Source: Clostridium fermenticellae (lineage in GTDB: Bacteria; Bacillota; Clostridia; Clostridiales; Clostridiaceae). Taken from it: a stretch of 64,000 bases of DNA. The notes beneath the pieces were generated by a model that had not been told where the DNA came from, did not search any database, and saw only the letters and a program-made list of their open reading frames with translations. The translations under genes and the position numbers were made by a program. Location of the stretch: the NCBI RefSeq assembly GCF_003600355.1, contig NZ_CP032416.1, positions 1,942,183 to 2,006,182 on the forward strand, given 5' to 3'. Shown piece after piece: positions 1 through 8,995 of this stretch. How positions within the stretch are numbered: position 1 is the first letter of the stretch; the number at the start of each line of letters is the position of its first letter.

Positions 1-302
1 TGCATGTCCATAAGGTTTCCTGCAAACCTTGCAGCTATAAAGCAGAAATTAACTATAGTTCCTAAAGTAAATCCAATTGCCGCTTCATTTACACAATTCA
101 TAATAAATGGTATACTGCTGTTTATATTGTTTATCCCGGTATAATTTATACCTGGTATCAAAATATATGCCATTATAAGTGAAATTCCAACCTTAACTAT
201 ATTAGGTACTCCATTTGGAAAAAATATTGGAACCACTATGAAAAAGCAAAATAACCTTATGCTTATCAAAACAAGTGCTGTGAAATATACTGTATCAATC
301 AA
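1..302 (-). CDS. fliR: Flagellar export gate protein FliR (N-terminal part only)
   Basis: N-terminal ~100 residues of FliR, an inner-membrane component of the flagellar type III export gate with FliP and FliQ. The reading frame begins ..IDTVYFTALVLISIRLFCF and contains hydrophobic stretches and the conserved FFPNGVPNIVKVG-type segment; it runs off the window at base 1. A TTG at 302 preceded by AGGTG at six-base spacing fits best; an in-frame GTG at 311 is an alternative. It follows fliQ by 24 bases, in the usual fliP-fliQ-fliR order. Whether it is fused to FlhB, as in some clostridia, cannot be seen here. Confidence 0.9.
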   Translation of the reverse strand, partial: MIDTVYFTALVLISIRLFCFFIVVPIFFPNGVPNIVKVGISLIMAYILIPGINYTGINNINSSIPFIMNCVNEAAIGFTLGTIVNFCFIAARFAGNLMDM

Positions 303-326
303 AATGTTCACCTATTCCTTATCATA

Positions 327-596
327 TCATTGTGTTATATGTGCTATGTATCCAAAAATTCTCTCTGTAAAAGCAACAATCTGATGCAGCATCCAACTTC
401 CTGTTATAATTCCAACAAAAGCTATCGCAATGAGTTTTGGTACAAAAGTAAGTGTCTGCTCCTGTATTTGCGTCGTTGCCTGAAATATACTTATGATAAG
501 ACCAACTAATATTGAAACTATCAGTATTGGAGCAGATACCATAAGACCTGTTTGCACTGCATCCTTTATGATACTCATTATCATGTTTTCGCTCAT
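327..596 (-). CDS. fliQ: Flagellar export gate protein FliQ
   Basis: 89-residue protein with two long hydrophobic helices (about residues 15-38 and 50-73), the normal size and architecture of FliQ. It contains the conserved FQATTQIQEQTLTFVPK signature near residues 35-51. Start chosen at the ATG at 596 (MSENMI), with GAGGTGG a few bases upstream; an upstream in-frame start would overlap fliP and has no ribosome site. It forms the export gate with FliP and FliR and is part of the early flagellar operon. Confidence 0.95.
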   Translation of the reverse strand: MSENMIMSIIKDAVQTGLMVSAPILIVSILVGLIISIFQATTQIQEQTLTFVPKLIAIAFVGIITGSWMLHQIVAFTERIFGYIAHITQ

Positions 597-607
597 TTTA
601 TACCACC

Positions 608-1381
608 TCACTGAAAACTTACAATTAAAGATTTTACAAGTAAATACCATCCATCTACCATTACAAATAATAACAGTTTAAATGGCAGTGATATCATGGA
701 TGGAGGCAACATAAACATACCCATTGACATAAGAACACTCGCCACAACCAAATCTATTATCATAAAAGGTATGTATAACAAAAATCCTATCTGAAATGCC
801 GTTTTAAGTTCACTTATCATATATGCTGGAACAACTACATACAGCGGAGCATTATCTTTAGTAACCTTATAGTTTAATTTTGCCTGATCTACAAATAATT
901 TAAAATCCTTTTTATATGTACTTTTGAGCATAAACTCTCTTAAGGGCTTTGCCCCGGCATCTATTGCTTGTTCTTCCGTTATTTTATTATTCAAATATGG
1001 CTGTATAGCATTTGTATTAATTTTGTTATATACCGGTAGCATTATAAAAATTGTCAAAAAAAGTGCAAGCCCTATAAGCACTTGATTGGGTGGTGACTGT
1101 TGTGTTCCAATTGCATTTCTTAAAAATCCAAAAACAACTATAATTCTAACAAAACTCGTCATCATCATAATAAATGACGGCAGAAGTGTAAGAATTGTAA
1201 GTACTATAAGAAGTTTTATATTTGATACATACTGCTGTGGTGTACCAGAATTATCAATTGACATATTTACATTAGGAACAGTCAAGTTTTGTGGTGCAGC
1301 ATGTACATTAGTCACAGTAATTAATGATACACACAGTACTGCTAAAATTGCTATAAAAATTTTGCTTCTTCTTCTATTCAT
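608..1381 (-). CDS. fliP: Flagellar export gate protein FliP
   Basis: 257 residues, the family's usual length. A cleavable signal peptide (residues 1-28, ending VHA) is followed by four hydrophobic helices, two in the first half and two near the C-terminus. The hallmark TSFVRIIVVFGFLRNAIGTQQSPPN block lies at about residues 75-100. FliP forms the core ring of the export gate in the basal body membrane. Its start overlaps the end of fliO by 8 bases, indicating translational coupling. Confidence 0.96.
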   Translation of the reverse strand: MNRRRSKIFIAILAVLCVSLITVTNVHAAPQNLTVPNVNMSIDNSGTPQQYVSNIKLLIVLTILTLLPSFIMMMTSFVRIIVVFGFLRNAIGTQQSPPNQVLIGLALFLTIFIMLPVYNKINTNAIQPYLNNKITEEQAIDAGAKPLREFMLKSTYKKDFKLFVDQAKLNYKVTKDNAPLYVVVPAYMISELKTAFQIGFLLYIPFMIIDLVVASVLMSMGMFMLPPSMISLPFKLLLFVMVDGWYLLVKSLIVSFQ

Positions 1382-1769
1382 TCTTATCTTCCTTTTTTAA
1401 TATAGTAAGTTTACCTTTTAAAAAACTTTTCATCCCTGTTTTATTTAGAAAATCTTCCAAACTGCTGTACTGTGGTATAAGTTTTTCATCTTCAAGTCTT
1501 AATACTTCCTCTTCATTTAATTCTGAAACAATCTTTATTTCATTATTTGTAGAAGACATAACATATATCTTTTCTCCTAATCTAACCACAAGTAAACTAT
1601 TCGTCTTTGATACATTGGTTCTCTCCAAAATCTTTATATATTTACCATTTTGCATACTTTGCAGTTTATTTCCGCCAAACTTTAACGATATATATATGAG
1701 AAGAAGTATAAATGGCAAGAAAATAATTATTTTTAAAAGCATCCACAAAAACTGCAAATCCATAGACAT
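1374..1769 (-). CDS. fliO: Flagellar biosynthesis protein FliO/FliZ
   Basis: 131 residues with a single membrane helix near the N-terminus (about residues 10-30) followed by a cytoplasmic domain containing LERTNVSKTNSLLVVRLGEKIYVM, typical of the poorly conserved FliO family that helps FliP oligomerise. Position between fliL and fliP supports the name more strongly than sequence alone. Confidence 0.88.
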   Translation of the reverse strand: MSMDLQFLWMLLKIIIFLPFILLLIYISLKFGGNKLQSMQNGKYIKILERTNVSKTNSLLVVRLGEKIYVMSSTNNEIKIVSELNEEEVLRLEDEKLIPQYSSLEDFLNKTGMKSFLKGKLTILKKEDKNE

Positions 1770-1784
1770 TCTCCATCCTTTAAT

Positions 1785-2309
1785 TTATTGAACTAAAACA
1801 TTGCTGAAATAAATATTATTTATCTGACCTTTTTGAAGCAGCGGATTTATCCTCTGTATAAGCTCAACTTTAACTGTTTCTAATCCTTTAGCTGATGATA
1901 TATCAGCAGCTTTTTTTGTCCTTAAAACATTTATAACTGTATCCATTATTATAGGTTGTTTTTCCTCTAACTCTGAGTCAAGCTTTTTAGAATCATAACC
2001 AAGATAAATATTAACCTTTAAGTATCTGCTGGAATCAGTATCAGCCAAATTAACCAATATATCATCTTTACTTAATTCATAAGTTTTACTTGACACAATC
2101 TGCTGTGTTATAGTTTGTGTAGTCTGTCCAGCTTGTACAGCTTGAGTCTGCTGAAGCTGTTGTTGTTTCGCAGATACACCTTCAGACCCCAATTTATCTT
2201 TCAAAAATAGGGAATACCCGAGGTAAACTCCAACGCATACAATAATAATCAGCACTAAAACCAATATTATTAACTTTCGTTTTCCTTTTTTTTCTACCTT
2301 ATTCTCCAT
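1785..2309 (-). CDS. fliL: Flagellar basal body-associated protein FliL
   Basis: 174 residues: a lysine-rich N-terminus, one membrane helix (about residues 13-33), a Gln/Thr-rich linker (about 45-75) and a periplasmic-type domain with NLADTDSSRYLKVNIYLGYD, the FliL signature. FliL surrounds the stator units and supports torque. A good Shine-Dalgarno (AAGGAG) precedes the ATG. The glutamine-rich linker is longer than in many homologues and is low complexity. Confidence 0.92.
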   Translation of the reverse strand: MENKVEKKGKRKLIILVLVLIIIVCVGVYLGYSLFLKDKLGSEGVSAKQQQLQQTQAVQAGQTTQTITQQIVSSKTYELSKDDILVNLADTDSSRYLKVNIYLGYDSKKLDSELEEKQPIIMDTVINVLRTKKAADISSAKGLETVKVELIQRINPLLQKGQINNIYFSNVLVQ

Positions 2310-2387
2310 AGTTTTTATATCTCCTTAATAAAAATCAATCTATTTTATAACCTAAAATAAATTTAAGTTTTATATTCAAAGCTTTAA

Positions 2388-2582
2388 TCACTTAGTATAC
2401 TGAATAAATATTTTCCTCTTATACTCTATAACTCTATTTACTATTTCTTCAATTGTTTCCTTTACTAAATATTTTCTACCATTTGTAAGTACTATTAAAC
2501 TTTCAGGAATTTGCTCCAATTTTTCTATGTGATCTGCATTTAAAAGAAATTCTTTATTATCAAGTCCAGTAACTCTTATCAT
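2388..2582 (-). CDS. flbD: FlbD family flagellar protein
   Basis: 64-residue protein beginning MIRVTGLDNKEFLLNADHIEKLE with the later GRKYLVKET stretch, matching the small FlbD family found between flgE and the motor/fliL genes in Firmicutes and spirochaetes. Its role is not established; it is encoded in the hook-motor segment. GGAGGA precedes the ATG. There is no relation to the Caulobacter regulator of the same name. Confidence 0.9.
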   Translation of the reverse strand: MIRVTGLDNKEFLLNADHIEKLEQIPESLIVLTNGRKYLVKETIEEIVNRVIEYKRKIFIQYTK

Positions 2583-2662
2583 GGCAATCCTCCAATTAAA
2601 ATTAGTAATTGAAAACTCAGGATAATTATTCCCAAATTTTCAATTACACATACATTATTTAA

Positions 2663-3682
2663 CTATCTCTTTAAATTTACTAGAGTTTCAAGTATTGAGT
2701 CATCTGTTGTTATAATCTTTCCATTAGCTTCAAACGCTCTGCTTGCAACTATCATATCTGTAAACTGGGTGGCTAAATCAACATTTGATGCTTCAAGTTT
2801 ATTAGATAATATGCTTCCATACTCACCGCTGTTTATATTAGCTGCATCCGCACCTTCTCTATTCCTAAGAATAGCATTTCCCGAGCTTGCAGAAATACTG
2901 TAAGTATTATTTCCCATCTTTGAAAGACCTTTTTCATTACTAAAGGACACCTCTGCAAGTTGACCTAATACTACACTTTTTGAATTACAAGTTGCCGTTA
3001 TCAAACCAGTATTTCCTATTGATACCTGAGTAACAGGATATTTTTCACCATCTATACTAAGATAATCTGGTATAACCATAGGCACTAAGGCATCTCCACT
3101 TATTTCAGCTGTTCCATCATTTGTAACATCAACTGTATGCTGAGTATTAGTATCTGTAGAATAAGTTATAACAGCATTAGTATTAGGATAGCCATAAACT
3201 CTGAGTCCGGATGCCGTATGCAAATTTCCCTGTGGATCAAGTTTAAATGATCCATCTCTCGTATAAGTTACATCAACTGAATTTGGTGTTATTAAATGAG
3301 TAGCTTCATCCTCCTGTCCTATTGTTCCAGCATCTGTGCTTGAACTATCTTCGGGTAATTGACCTGTGCCAACTACAAAATAACCTTTTCCATCTATCAT
3401 ACAATCGAGTGGATTGTTAGTTGGCTGCATATCTCCTGTTGTAGTATCAGTGTCTATACTTGAAACCTGCACACCCATACCTATCTGCTGGGGATTTATT
3501 CCTCCAGTTGAACTGCTTGCACCACTGCCGCTGGCCACTGTCTGGCTCATAACATCTTCATATGTAACGCTCTGACTTTTAAATGCAGTAGTTGATGAAT
3601 TTGCTATATTATTTCCTACGACATCCAGTTTTTTTTGATTGGCATGAAGTCCGCTAATTGCTGAATACATTGATGGTAACAT
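2663..3682 (-). CDS. flgE: Flagellar hook protein FlgE
   Basis: 339-residue hook/rod-family protein. The N-terminus has the rod motif MYSAISGLHANQKKLDVVGNNIANSSTTAFKS, the middle carries the FlaE-like beta domain (TRDGSFKLDPQGNLHTASGLRVYGYP), and the C-terminus ends with the coiled DLATQFTDMIVASRAFEANGKIITTDDSILETLVNL motif. It polymerises into the hook joining rod and filament. At 339 aa it is a short FlgE. FlgG-like identity is less likely because of its place directly after flgD and the TIGR02530 gene. Confidence 0.92.
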   Translation of the reverse strand: MLPSMYSAISGLHANQKKLDVVGNNIANSSTTAFKSQSVTYEDVMSQTVASGSGASSSTGGINPQQIGMGVQVSSIDTDTTTGDMQPTNNPLDCMIDGKGYFVVGTGQLPEDSSSTDAGTIGQEDEATHLITPNSVDVTYTRDGSFKLDPQGNLHTASGLRVYGYPNTNAVITYSTDTNTQHTVDVTNDGTAEISGDALVPMVIPDYLSIDGEKYPVTQVSIGNTGLITATCNSKSVVLGQLAEVSFSNEKGLSKMGNNTYSISASSGNAILRNREGADAANINSGEYGSILSNKLEASNVDLATQFTDMIVASRAFEANGKIITTDDSILETLVNLKR

Positions 3683-3773
3683 TATTTATCCCTCCATATT
3701 TTAAAATTATGTTTATAAAATGTTCTGCTTCTATCGCTCCACAGAACCGGGCATCCAAAACTTAGTCCTGCCC

Positions 3774-4166
3774 TTATAAAATAACTGCACTATCAATATT
3801 TGTAAACACATTTTCTCCGTTATCTTTACTGTTAACGGCTGTTATTATAGTTCTATTTTTTATAGAAGTTACAAGTGCAGTATCCTTGTATAATATCAAA
3901 GCTTGTTTGCAGCCTTTTGCTTCAGCTTTATTAATTCCTTCATTAATACTTTTCATATCACTTTCATTGAAATTTATATTTCTTTCTCTAAGTCTTAAAG
4001 CTGCATGATTTGATATCACAAATCCATCTTTCTCCCTTACTTTTTTGTTTAATATTTCATCAAATGAAGTACGCTTGGATTCTTTTGTTTGAGTGTTGAT
4101 TTCCTTATTATAAGGTTCGAAATTCCATGTAATATGGACCTTTCCATCAATAACTCTATATCCCAT
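3774..4166 (-). CDS. Flagellar operon protein, TIGR02530 type
   Basis: About 130 residues with a C-terminal conserved block (ISNHAALRLRERNINFNESDMKSINEG ... ALILYKDTALVTSIKNRTIITAV). This matches the small uncharacterised protein consistently encoded between flgD and flgE in Firmicutes (TIGR02530). It probably helps hook assembly, but no function is demonstrated. The ATG at 4166 (MGYRVIDG) is preferred, with AGTGAG upstream; a GTG three codons earlier at 4175 is possible. Confidence 0.85.
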   Translation of the reverse strand: MGYRVIDGKVHITWNFEPYNKEINTQTKESKRTSFDEILNKKVREKDGFVISNHAALRLRERNINFNESDMKSINEGINKAEAKGCKQALILYKDTALVTSIKNRTIITAVNSKDNGENVFTNIDSAVIL

Positions 4167-4201
4167 AAAGATCACTCACTCTTCCCTGGGTTCAATTTAG
4201 A

Positions 4202-4873
4202 TTATGAATCACTTACTGATGTTATATCATCAATTGAAAATTCTTTGGTTTCGCCCGTACTCATTTGTACATTGACTTTTATACCGTCTGATTCTTTCGA
4301 TATACTCTTTATTGTTCCAGTATAATTATTATTATTGTCATCAGTGTCACTTAAAGTAACCATTTTCCCGATGAGTGCAGCTGCATTCAAAAGATCCATA
4401 TTGGTACCTGATGTACCAGTATCATCTTTCCTTCCAACTGCCTGTACATTATCTAATGTAAATGTTCTAACATCGTTTTGAAGGTTTCCATCACTATCTT
4501 TTATCTGACCCACAATTACATCAAGATCAATTTCATCGCCGTTTTTTATTATATCCATTACTTTACCAGCATAATAATTTCCATTCTGATCTAATTTGTT
4601 TAAAACTACTATATTTCCAATAAGAGAGTTTGCGCTTGACATCTTTAACGTAGTATTTAAATTAGCCATCTGCTGAAGTTCTGAAAATTGTGCCATCTGA
4701 GATACATATTCAGTACCATCTTTTGCATTAGTCGGGTCCTGATTTTGAAGTTCTGCAGCAAGTATTTTTAAAAATAAATTTTCATCCTTACTTGTGCTGC
4801 TTGAATTGGATGACAATTGACTTAATCTATCATTTATAGTTGTAGTATTATCCGCAGCAGTCACCGCTGTCAT
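4202..4873 (-). CDS. flgD: Flagellar hook assembly scaffold FlgD
   Basis: 223 residues. The FlgD hook-cap motif LFLKILAAELQNQDPTNAKDGTEYVSQMAQFSELQQM lies at about residues 35-70, followed by two related segments, each mapping onto a 'GKMV..LD..G..Y.G.V..I' pattern, i.e. a duplicated beta-domain typical of clostridial FlgD. The ATG at 4873 has AAGGAGG eight bases upstream; a GTG three codons earlier overlaps the Shine-Dalgarno. It lies directly after fliK, whose product senses hook length. Confidence 0.93.
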   Translation of the reverse strand: MTAVTAADNTTTINDRLSQLSSNSSSTSKDENLFLKILAAELQNQDPTNAKDGTEYVSQMAQFSELQQMANLNTTLKMSSANSLIGNIVVLNKLDQNGNYYAGKVMDIIKNGDEIDLDVIVGQIKDSDGNLQNDVRTFTLDNVQAVGRKDDTGTSGTNMDLLNAAALIGKMVTLSDTDDNNNNYTGTIKSISKESDGIKVNVQMSTGETKEFSIDDITSVSDS

Positions 4874-4898
4874 AATATACACCTCCTTAAAAACTTAC

Positions 4899-6431
4899 TT
4901 ATGCAAGCATATTGACATTATTTTGAGCCGGAGTAAAATTGTCAATTTCTTTTTCTTCATTTACTCCTGCCAGCTTATTTTGTGAATTTCTCCTGTTTTC
5001 ACTTTGATTATTATCATTTTTTCTATTCTCTGAACCATCTTTAAAAAATGTTGTATCTTCGTATACACCAAGTGAAATATTTTGTATCTTTATATCATTA
5101 TTTTGGAGTTTACTTGTTATATCTAAAATATTTGAATTTAATAAATTATAAGCATCCTTTGTATTTGCTGTTATATTTGCTTTCATCTGTCCGGCTTCCA
5201 TAGTAAGTTTGATAGTAACTTCTCCTAGTTCTCTAGGATTTATCTTTACAGTTAAATTTTTGACGTCATTTGATTCCATATAATTCAAAGTTTTTATTAT
5301 ATCATTGTTCAGATCAGTTTTATTTATTACTATATTTTGAGAAACAGAATCAGTATTTAGATTATTAACCGTATTGTTAAACTGTGTCATAAAATCAGCA
5401 GCCTTAGATATACTGCTGCTATTTTTATCATCTTTAGATGCAAGTGAAGTTAAAAAACTATCATCTTTACTTTGGGCAGTATAGCTCAAATTTTCTTTTT
5501 TATTGTCGCTTGAATTATTTGAATTATTTGAATCAAGCATGTCAGATGTACTGTAATTAGCAGATAAAATATTATTTGAATTATGATCTTCTTTTATCAT
5601 GGAAATTAAATTATTTAAAACATCTGTATTATTTACCTTCTGGTTTTTGATATCTTCTGCAGCATCATTTAATAATGAAACCAATTCCTGCTTAACCTTA
5701 GGAAGTATCGATGCAAAATCTGCCTCGTTTAATTTACCATTTAAAGAATTCAATATTTTATCTTCAACATTCTTCGTGACCAAAAGCTTAAATACAGGAT
5801 CATCATTAGAAGTATTAGTCTGTATGGATTTTTCGATATTATTTTTAAGATTGTCAAGCAATTTAGCAATCTTATCATCATCCTGAGTTCCACCAGACAA
5901 TTCTTTTACAATATTATTAATTTGAGTTTTTAAACTGTTAACTATATTATCTGAAATATCCTGTATGCCAGTTTGATTTTCCTGTGGCATAAATAGCGTT
6001 AAAAGCTTACCAAGTGTAGAAGTATCTGTAAGTCCCTGAGTCAATAACTTTTGAAGATTATCTGAATCTAAAAGTTTCTTTTCTATTAGATTCTTTAAGT
6101 CATCCAGTGATTTTACATTATCTATTTCTTCATCAGTTGCACCTATACTTTTAAGTTCCGTTTTAATTTTTTCTGGTAGTTCTATTTTTTTATCGTCATC
6201 TGGATTACTTGAGCTCGAATTCTTATTATTATCTACTTTATTTACAGAATGTTTATCATCATTTGAAGTGACATTTTCAGTCTTTGAAGTCTGATCACTT
6301 AACTTAGACATAAAACTATCAAAACTCTTATCAGATGTTGAACAACTGCTAGAAGCTTTTAAACTACCATGCGATGCCTTGTTAACTGCAGCATTAACTT
6401 GAGAAGTAACGTTTGAAACATATGCACTCAT
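4899..6431 (-). CDS. fliK: Flagellar hook-length control protein FliK
   Basis: 510 residues, Ser/Asn/Asp-rich and low in complexity through most of its length, as expected of the secreted molecular ruler. The C-terminal Flg_hook domain is recognisable at about residues 385-460 (MESNDVKNLTVKINPRELGEVTIKL.MEAGQMKANI...). FliK is exported during hook growth and switches export to late substrates through FlhB. The ATG at 6431 has AAGGAGGTG upstream; an earlier in-frame start would overlap fliJ. Identity rests on the C-terminal domain and position. Confidence 0.92.
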   Translation of the reverse strand: MSAYVSNVTSQVNAAVNKASHGSLKASSSCSTSDKSFDSFMSKLSDQTSKTENVTSNDDKHSVNKVDNNKNSSSSNPDDDKKIELPEKIKTELKSIGATDEEIDNVKSLDDLKNLIEKKLLDSDNLQKLLTQGLTDTSTLGKLLTLFMPQENQTGIQDISDNIVNSLKTQINNIVKELSGGTQDDDKIAKLLDNLKNNIEKSIQTNTSNDDPVFKLLVTKNVEDKILNSLNGKLNEADFASILPKVKQELVSLLNDAAEDIKNQKVNNTDVLNNLISMIKEDHNSNNILSANYSTSDMLDSNNSNNSSDNKKENLSYTAQSKDDSFLTSLASKDDKNSSSISKAADFMTQFNNTVNNLNTDSVSQNIVINKTDLNNDIIKTLNYMESNDVKNLTVKINPRELGEVTIKLTMEAGQMKANITANTKDAYNLLNSNILDITSKLQNNDIKIQNISLGVYEDTTFFKDGSENRKNDNNQSENRRNSQNKLAGVNEEKEIDNFTPAQNNVNMLA

Positions 6432-6435
6432 TATT

Positions 6436-6873
6436 TCACCTCCTTTCAAGATTTCTTATATATCCATAGAGTGCGAATTCATCATTCATATTCTGCTCTA
6501 TTATCTTCTGTTTAAGATCAAAGGCTGCCTGTTTTTTTTCCTTTAATACTTCAACAGTCTTCCTTTCAACTTGTCTTTTTTTTAAATCTTTTCTCTTCTC
6601 ATTAAGATTTTTCTCTTTTTCTGCAAGCACTTCATTCGTACTATTTATCATATATGTAATATTGTTCAAATATAGATGTTTTATTTTCATATCCACTGAG
6701 GTCTCGCTGTTATCTAATTTTCTGTATTTTTCATAACTTTCCTTAAGAGAATTTAGCCTGTTTTGAACCTCTAGCTTTTCAAGTTGAGCTTCCTTAAACG
6801 TCCTCTTACTCTGTTCTTCCATGTCGAGCCTTATATCTAAAAGCTTCTGCAATTTAAATTTGTATCCTTTCAT
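6436..6873 (-). CDS. fliJ: Flagellar export chaperone FliJ
   Basis: 145 residues, almost entirely charged alpha-helix/coiled coil (KFKLQKLLDIRLDMEEQSKRTFKEAQLEKL...), the classic FliJ profile. It acts as the stalk of the FliI6-FliJ export ATPase and links to FlhA. The start is the ATG at 6873 (MKGYKFKLQ), with GGAGG seven bases upstream; the longer frame reaching into fliI has no ribosome site. It ends four bases before the start of fliK. Confidence 0.92.
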   Translation of the reverse strand: MKGYKFKLQKLLDIRLDMEEQSKRTFKEAQLEKLEVQNRLNSLKESYEKYRKLDNSETSVDMKIKHLYLNNITYMINSTNEVLAEKEKNLNEKRKDLKKRQVERKTVEVLKEKKQAAFDLKQKIIEQNMNDEFALYGYIRNLERR

Positions 6874-6902
6874 AAGCTGCCTCCAAAAAAATGAATTCAA
6901 AA

Positions 6903-8216
6903 TCAACTGTTAAAAATATTTATCAAGCTCTTGACACTTTCATCAAATAAAAAATGTTCATTAACATCCTGTCTTAAATACTTTATAATCTTGTCATAGT
7001 ATTGAATTGCCGTATCTAATTTTTTATTGCTTCCTTTAACATAGGCACCTATATTTATCAAATCCTCTGAATTCTTATATGTCGCTAAAAGATCCCTTGC
7101 AAGCGAAGCCGCACTTTTGTGTTCACTGCTTGCGACTTCTGACATAAGTCTGCTTATACTGTTTAGTACATCTATAGCCGGATAATGATTCTTGCCAGCT
7201 AAATCCCTCGATAACACAATATGTCCATCAAGTATACCTCTAACTGCATCAGCTATAGGCTCATTAAAATCATCACCATCAACCAGCACCGTATAAAATG
7301 CTGTTATCGATCCTTTATCAGACATGCCTGACCTTTCCATTAATCGTGGAAGTTTGGCAAATACAGATGGTGTGTATCCTTTAGTCGCAGGCGGTTCGCC
7401 AATTGCAAGTCCAACTTCTCTCTGAGCCATCGCAAATCTGGTAACTGAATCCATCATAAGTATCACTTTTTTACCCTTGTCCCTAAAATATTCTGCGATA
7501 GCTGTTGCCGTAAAGGCTCCTGTAAGCCTGACAAGTGCTGGTTTATCAGATGTTGCACATACAATTACAGTTTTTTTCATTCCTTCTTTTCCTATATCTT
7601 TTTCTATAAAATCCTTAACTTCTCTTCCTCTTTCACCTATAAGTGCTATTACATTTACATCTGCTTCAGCATATTTTGCTATCATTCCAAGGGTTGTACT
7701 TTTACCAACACCACTTCCCGCAAATATTCCAATTCTTTGTCCTTCACCACATGTCAAAAATCCATCTATCGCTCTAACACCAGTTGGTATGACATTCTGT
7801 ATTCTTCGCCTTTTCATTGGATTCGGCGGTTCAGCATCCATTTCATAAAGCTCGCCATATTCTATCTCTTCATCGCTATCGAATGGATTTCCAAGTCCAT
7901 CCAATACCTTGCCAAAGAGTTCGTCAGAGCATCTCACACTTAATGGCTTACCTTGAGGCACTACTCTGCAGCCAGGGGATATACCAATAAGTTCACCAAG
8001 CGGCATCAATATAACCTGATTTTCTTTAAATCCAACAACCTGACATGGAATAGGATCATTTTTTTCATTATATACTGTACATACTTCACCAACAAAAGAC
8101 TTTATTCCATCCACTTCAATTGTAAGACCTATTACCTGCTTTACTATTCCTTCAGAGTATAAAAAATTTATTTTACCTATTCCACTGCTTATCCTGTCAA
8201 AATCTATATTAATCAT
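6903..8216 (-). CDS. fliI: Flagellum-specific export ATPase FliI
   Basis: 437 residues, full length for FliI. Walker A is GSGVGKST at residues 167-174 and Walker B is VILMMD at 251-256. The F1-ATPase-like PALVRLTGAFTATAIAEYFRDKGK and catalytic GERGREVKDFIE segments are present, and ATKGYTPSVFAKLPRLMERSG marks it as a type III secretion ATPase rather than an F1 subunit. It energises substrate unloading at the export gate with FliH and FliJ. Confidence 0.97.
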   Translation of the reverse strand: MINIDFDRISSGIGKINFLYSEGIVKQVIGLTIEVDGIKSFVGEVCTVYNEKNDPIPCQVVGFKENQVILMPLGELIGISPGCRVVPQGKPLSVRCSDELFGKVLDGLGNPFDSDEEIEYGELYEMDAEPPNPMKRRRIQNVIPTGVRAIDGFLTCGEGQRIGIFAGSGVGKSTTLGMIAKYAEADVNVIALIGERGREVKDFIEKDIGKEGMKKTVIVCATSDKPALVRLTGAFTATAIAEYFRDKGKKVILMMDSVTRFAMAQREVGLAIGEPPATKGYTPSVFAKLPRLMERSGMSDKGSITAFYTVLVDGDDFNEPIADAVRGILDGHIVLSRDLAGKNHYPAIDVLNSISRLMSEVASSEHKSAASLARDLLATYKNSEDLINIGAYVKGSNKKLDTAIQYYDKIIKYLRQDVNEHFLFDESVKSLINIFNS

Positions 8217-8227
8217 AAATAAACCTT

Positions 8228-8995
8228 CTAATCCTCATTTTTAAAAAGTTCCTTTATCTTTTTAAAAGCAATGTCAACCCCGAATTTCATTTTTCCATTG
8301 TCTCTTTCTATAATCACAGTTCCATCTTCCATAGAATCATCCGGTACTATAAATACATCACCCTTAAAAGGAATTTGTTCTTTTAAGAAATCAACTTTAT
8401 CTTTAAATTCACTGCAATACATGCTTTTTGCCTTAATTACAAATACTTTAGTATTTTTAACTTCGGATAATGCCTCAAAAACTACATTATTTAATGAATC
8501 CTTATCTTTAACTTCTCTCTTTAAAACATTCTCTATGCAATCCATTATAAGATTTTTTATTATAGACTCCTTCTCTTTAAGATAAGTATCTTTTTGCTCA
8601 ATAACAGTTTTAATCATATTGTCCGTATTATTCTTAATAATTTCAGCTTCTTTTAGAGCCTTATCCAAATTTTTTTTATATCCTTCCTCATAAGCCTTAT
8701 TGTATGCATCATCATAGCCTTTTTTCTGTCCATCAGCATAGGCTTTATTATAAGCATCTTTTTTTATACTATCCAGATCATTATATGCACTTGAAAGTAT
8801 TTCATCTCTCTTCTTTCTGGCGCCTTCAATAATTGTATTTGCCAGATTATCATAGCTTTCTATTATAGCCTTCGAATTACCATCTGCTAATTTATTTTGC
8901 TGTGATTTTACCTTTTCATGAAATTCAGTAATTATATTTTTGCATCCATCACTTACAACATTTGAACCATTAATAATATTATACGATGATCGCAT
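8228..8995 (-). CDS. fliH: Flagellar assembly protein FliH
   Basis: About 255 residues with a charged helical middle containing Ala/Gly-spaced repeats (NKAYADGQKKGYDDAYNKAYEEGYKKN around residues 90-120), the analogue of the FliH GxxxG segment, and a C-terminal domain like F1-delta (KDSLNNVVFEALSEVKNTKVFVIKAK...). FliH is the regulator and peripheral stalk of FliI. The ATG at 8995 with GAGGTGG upstream is preferred; a GTG at 9004 is possible. It overlaps fliG by 17 bases. Confidence 0.92.
   Translation of the reverse strand: MRSSYNIINGSNVVSDGCKNIITEFHEKVKSQQNKLADGNSKAIIESYDNLANTIIEGARKKRDEILSSAYNDLDSIKKDAYNKAYADGQKKGYDDAYNKAYEEGYKKNLDKALKEAEIIKNNTDNMIKTVIEQKDTYLKEKESIIKNLIMDCIENVLKREVKDKDSLNNVVFEALSEVKNTKVFVIKAKSMYCSEFKDKVDFLKEQIPFKGDVFIVPDDSMEDGTVIIERDNGKMKFGVDIAFKKIKELFKNED

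Noticed and set aside
3683-3773. CTATCGCT resembling a sigma-28 -10 upstream of flgE
   Set aside because: No TTTA (TAAA on the minus strand) at 15-16 bases, and the gap lies within the early operon.
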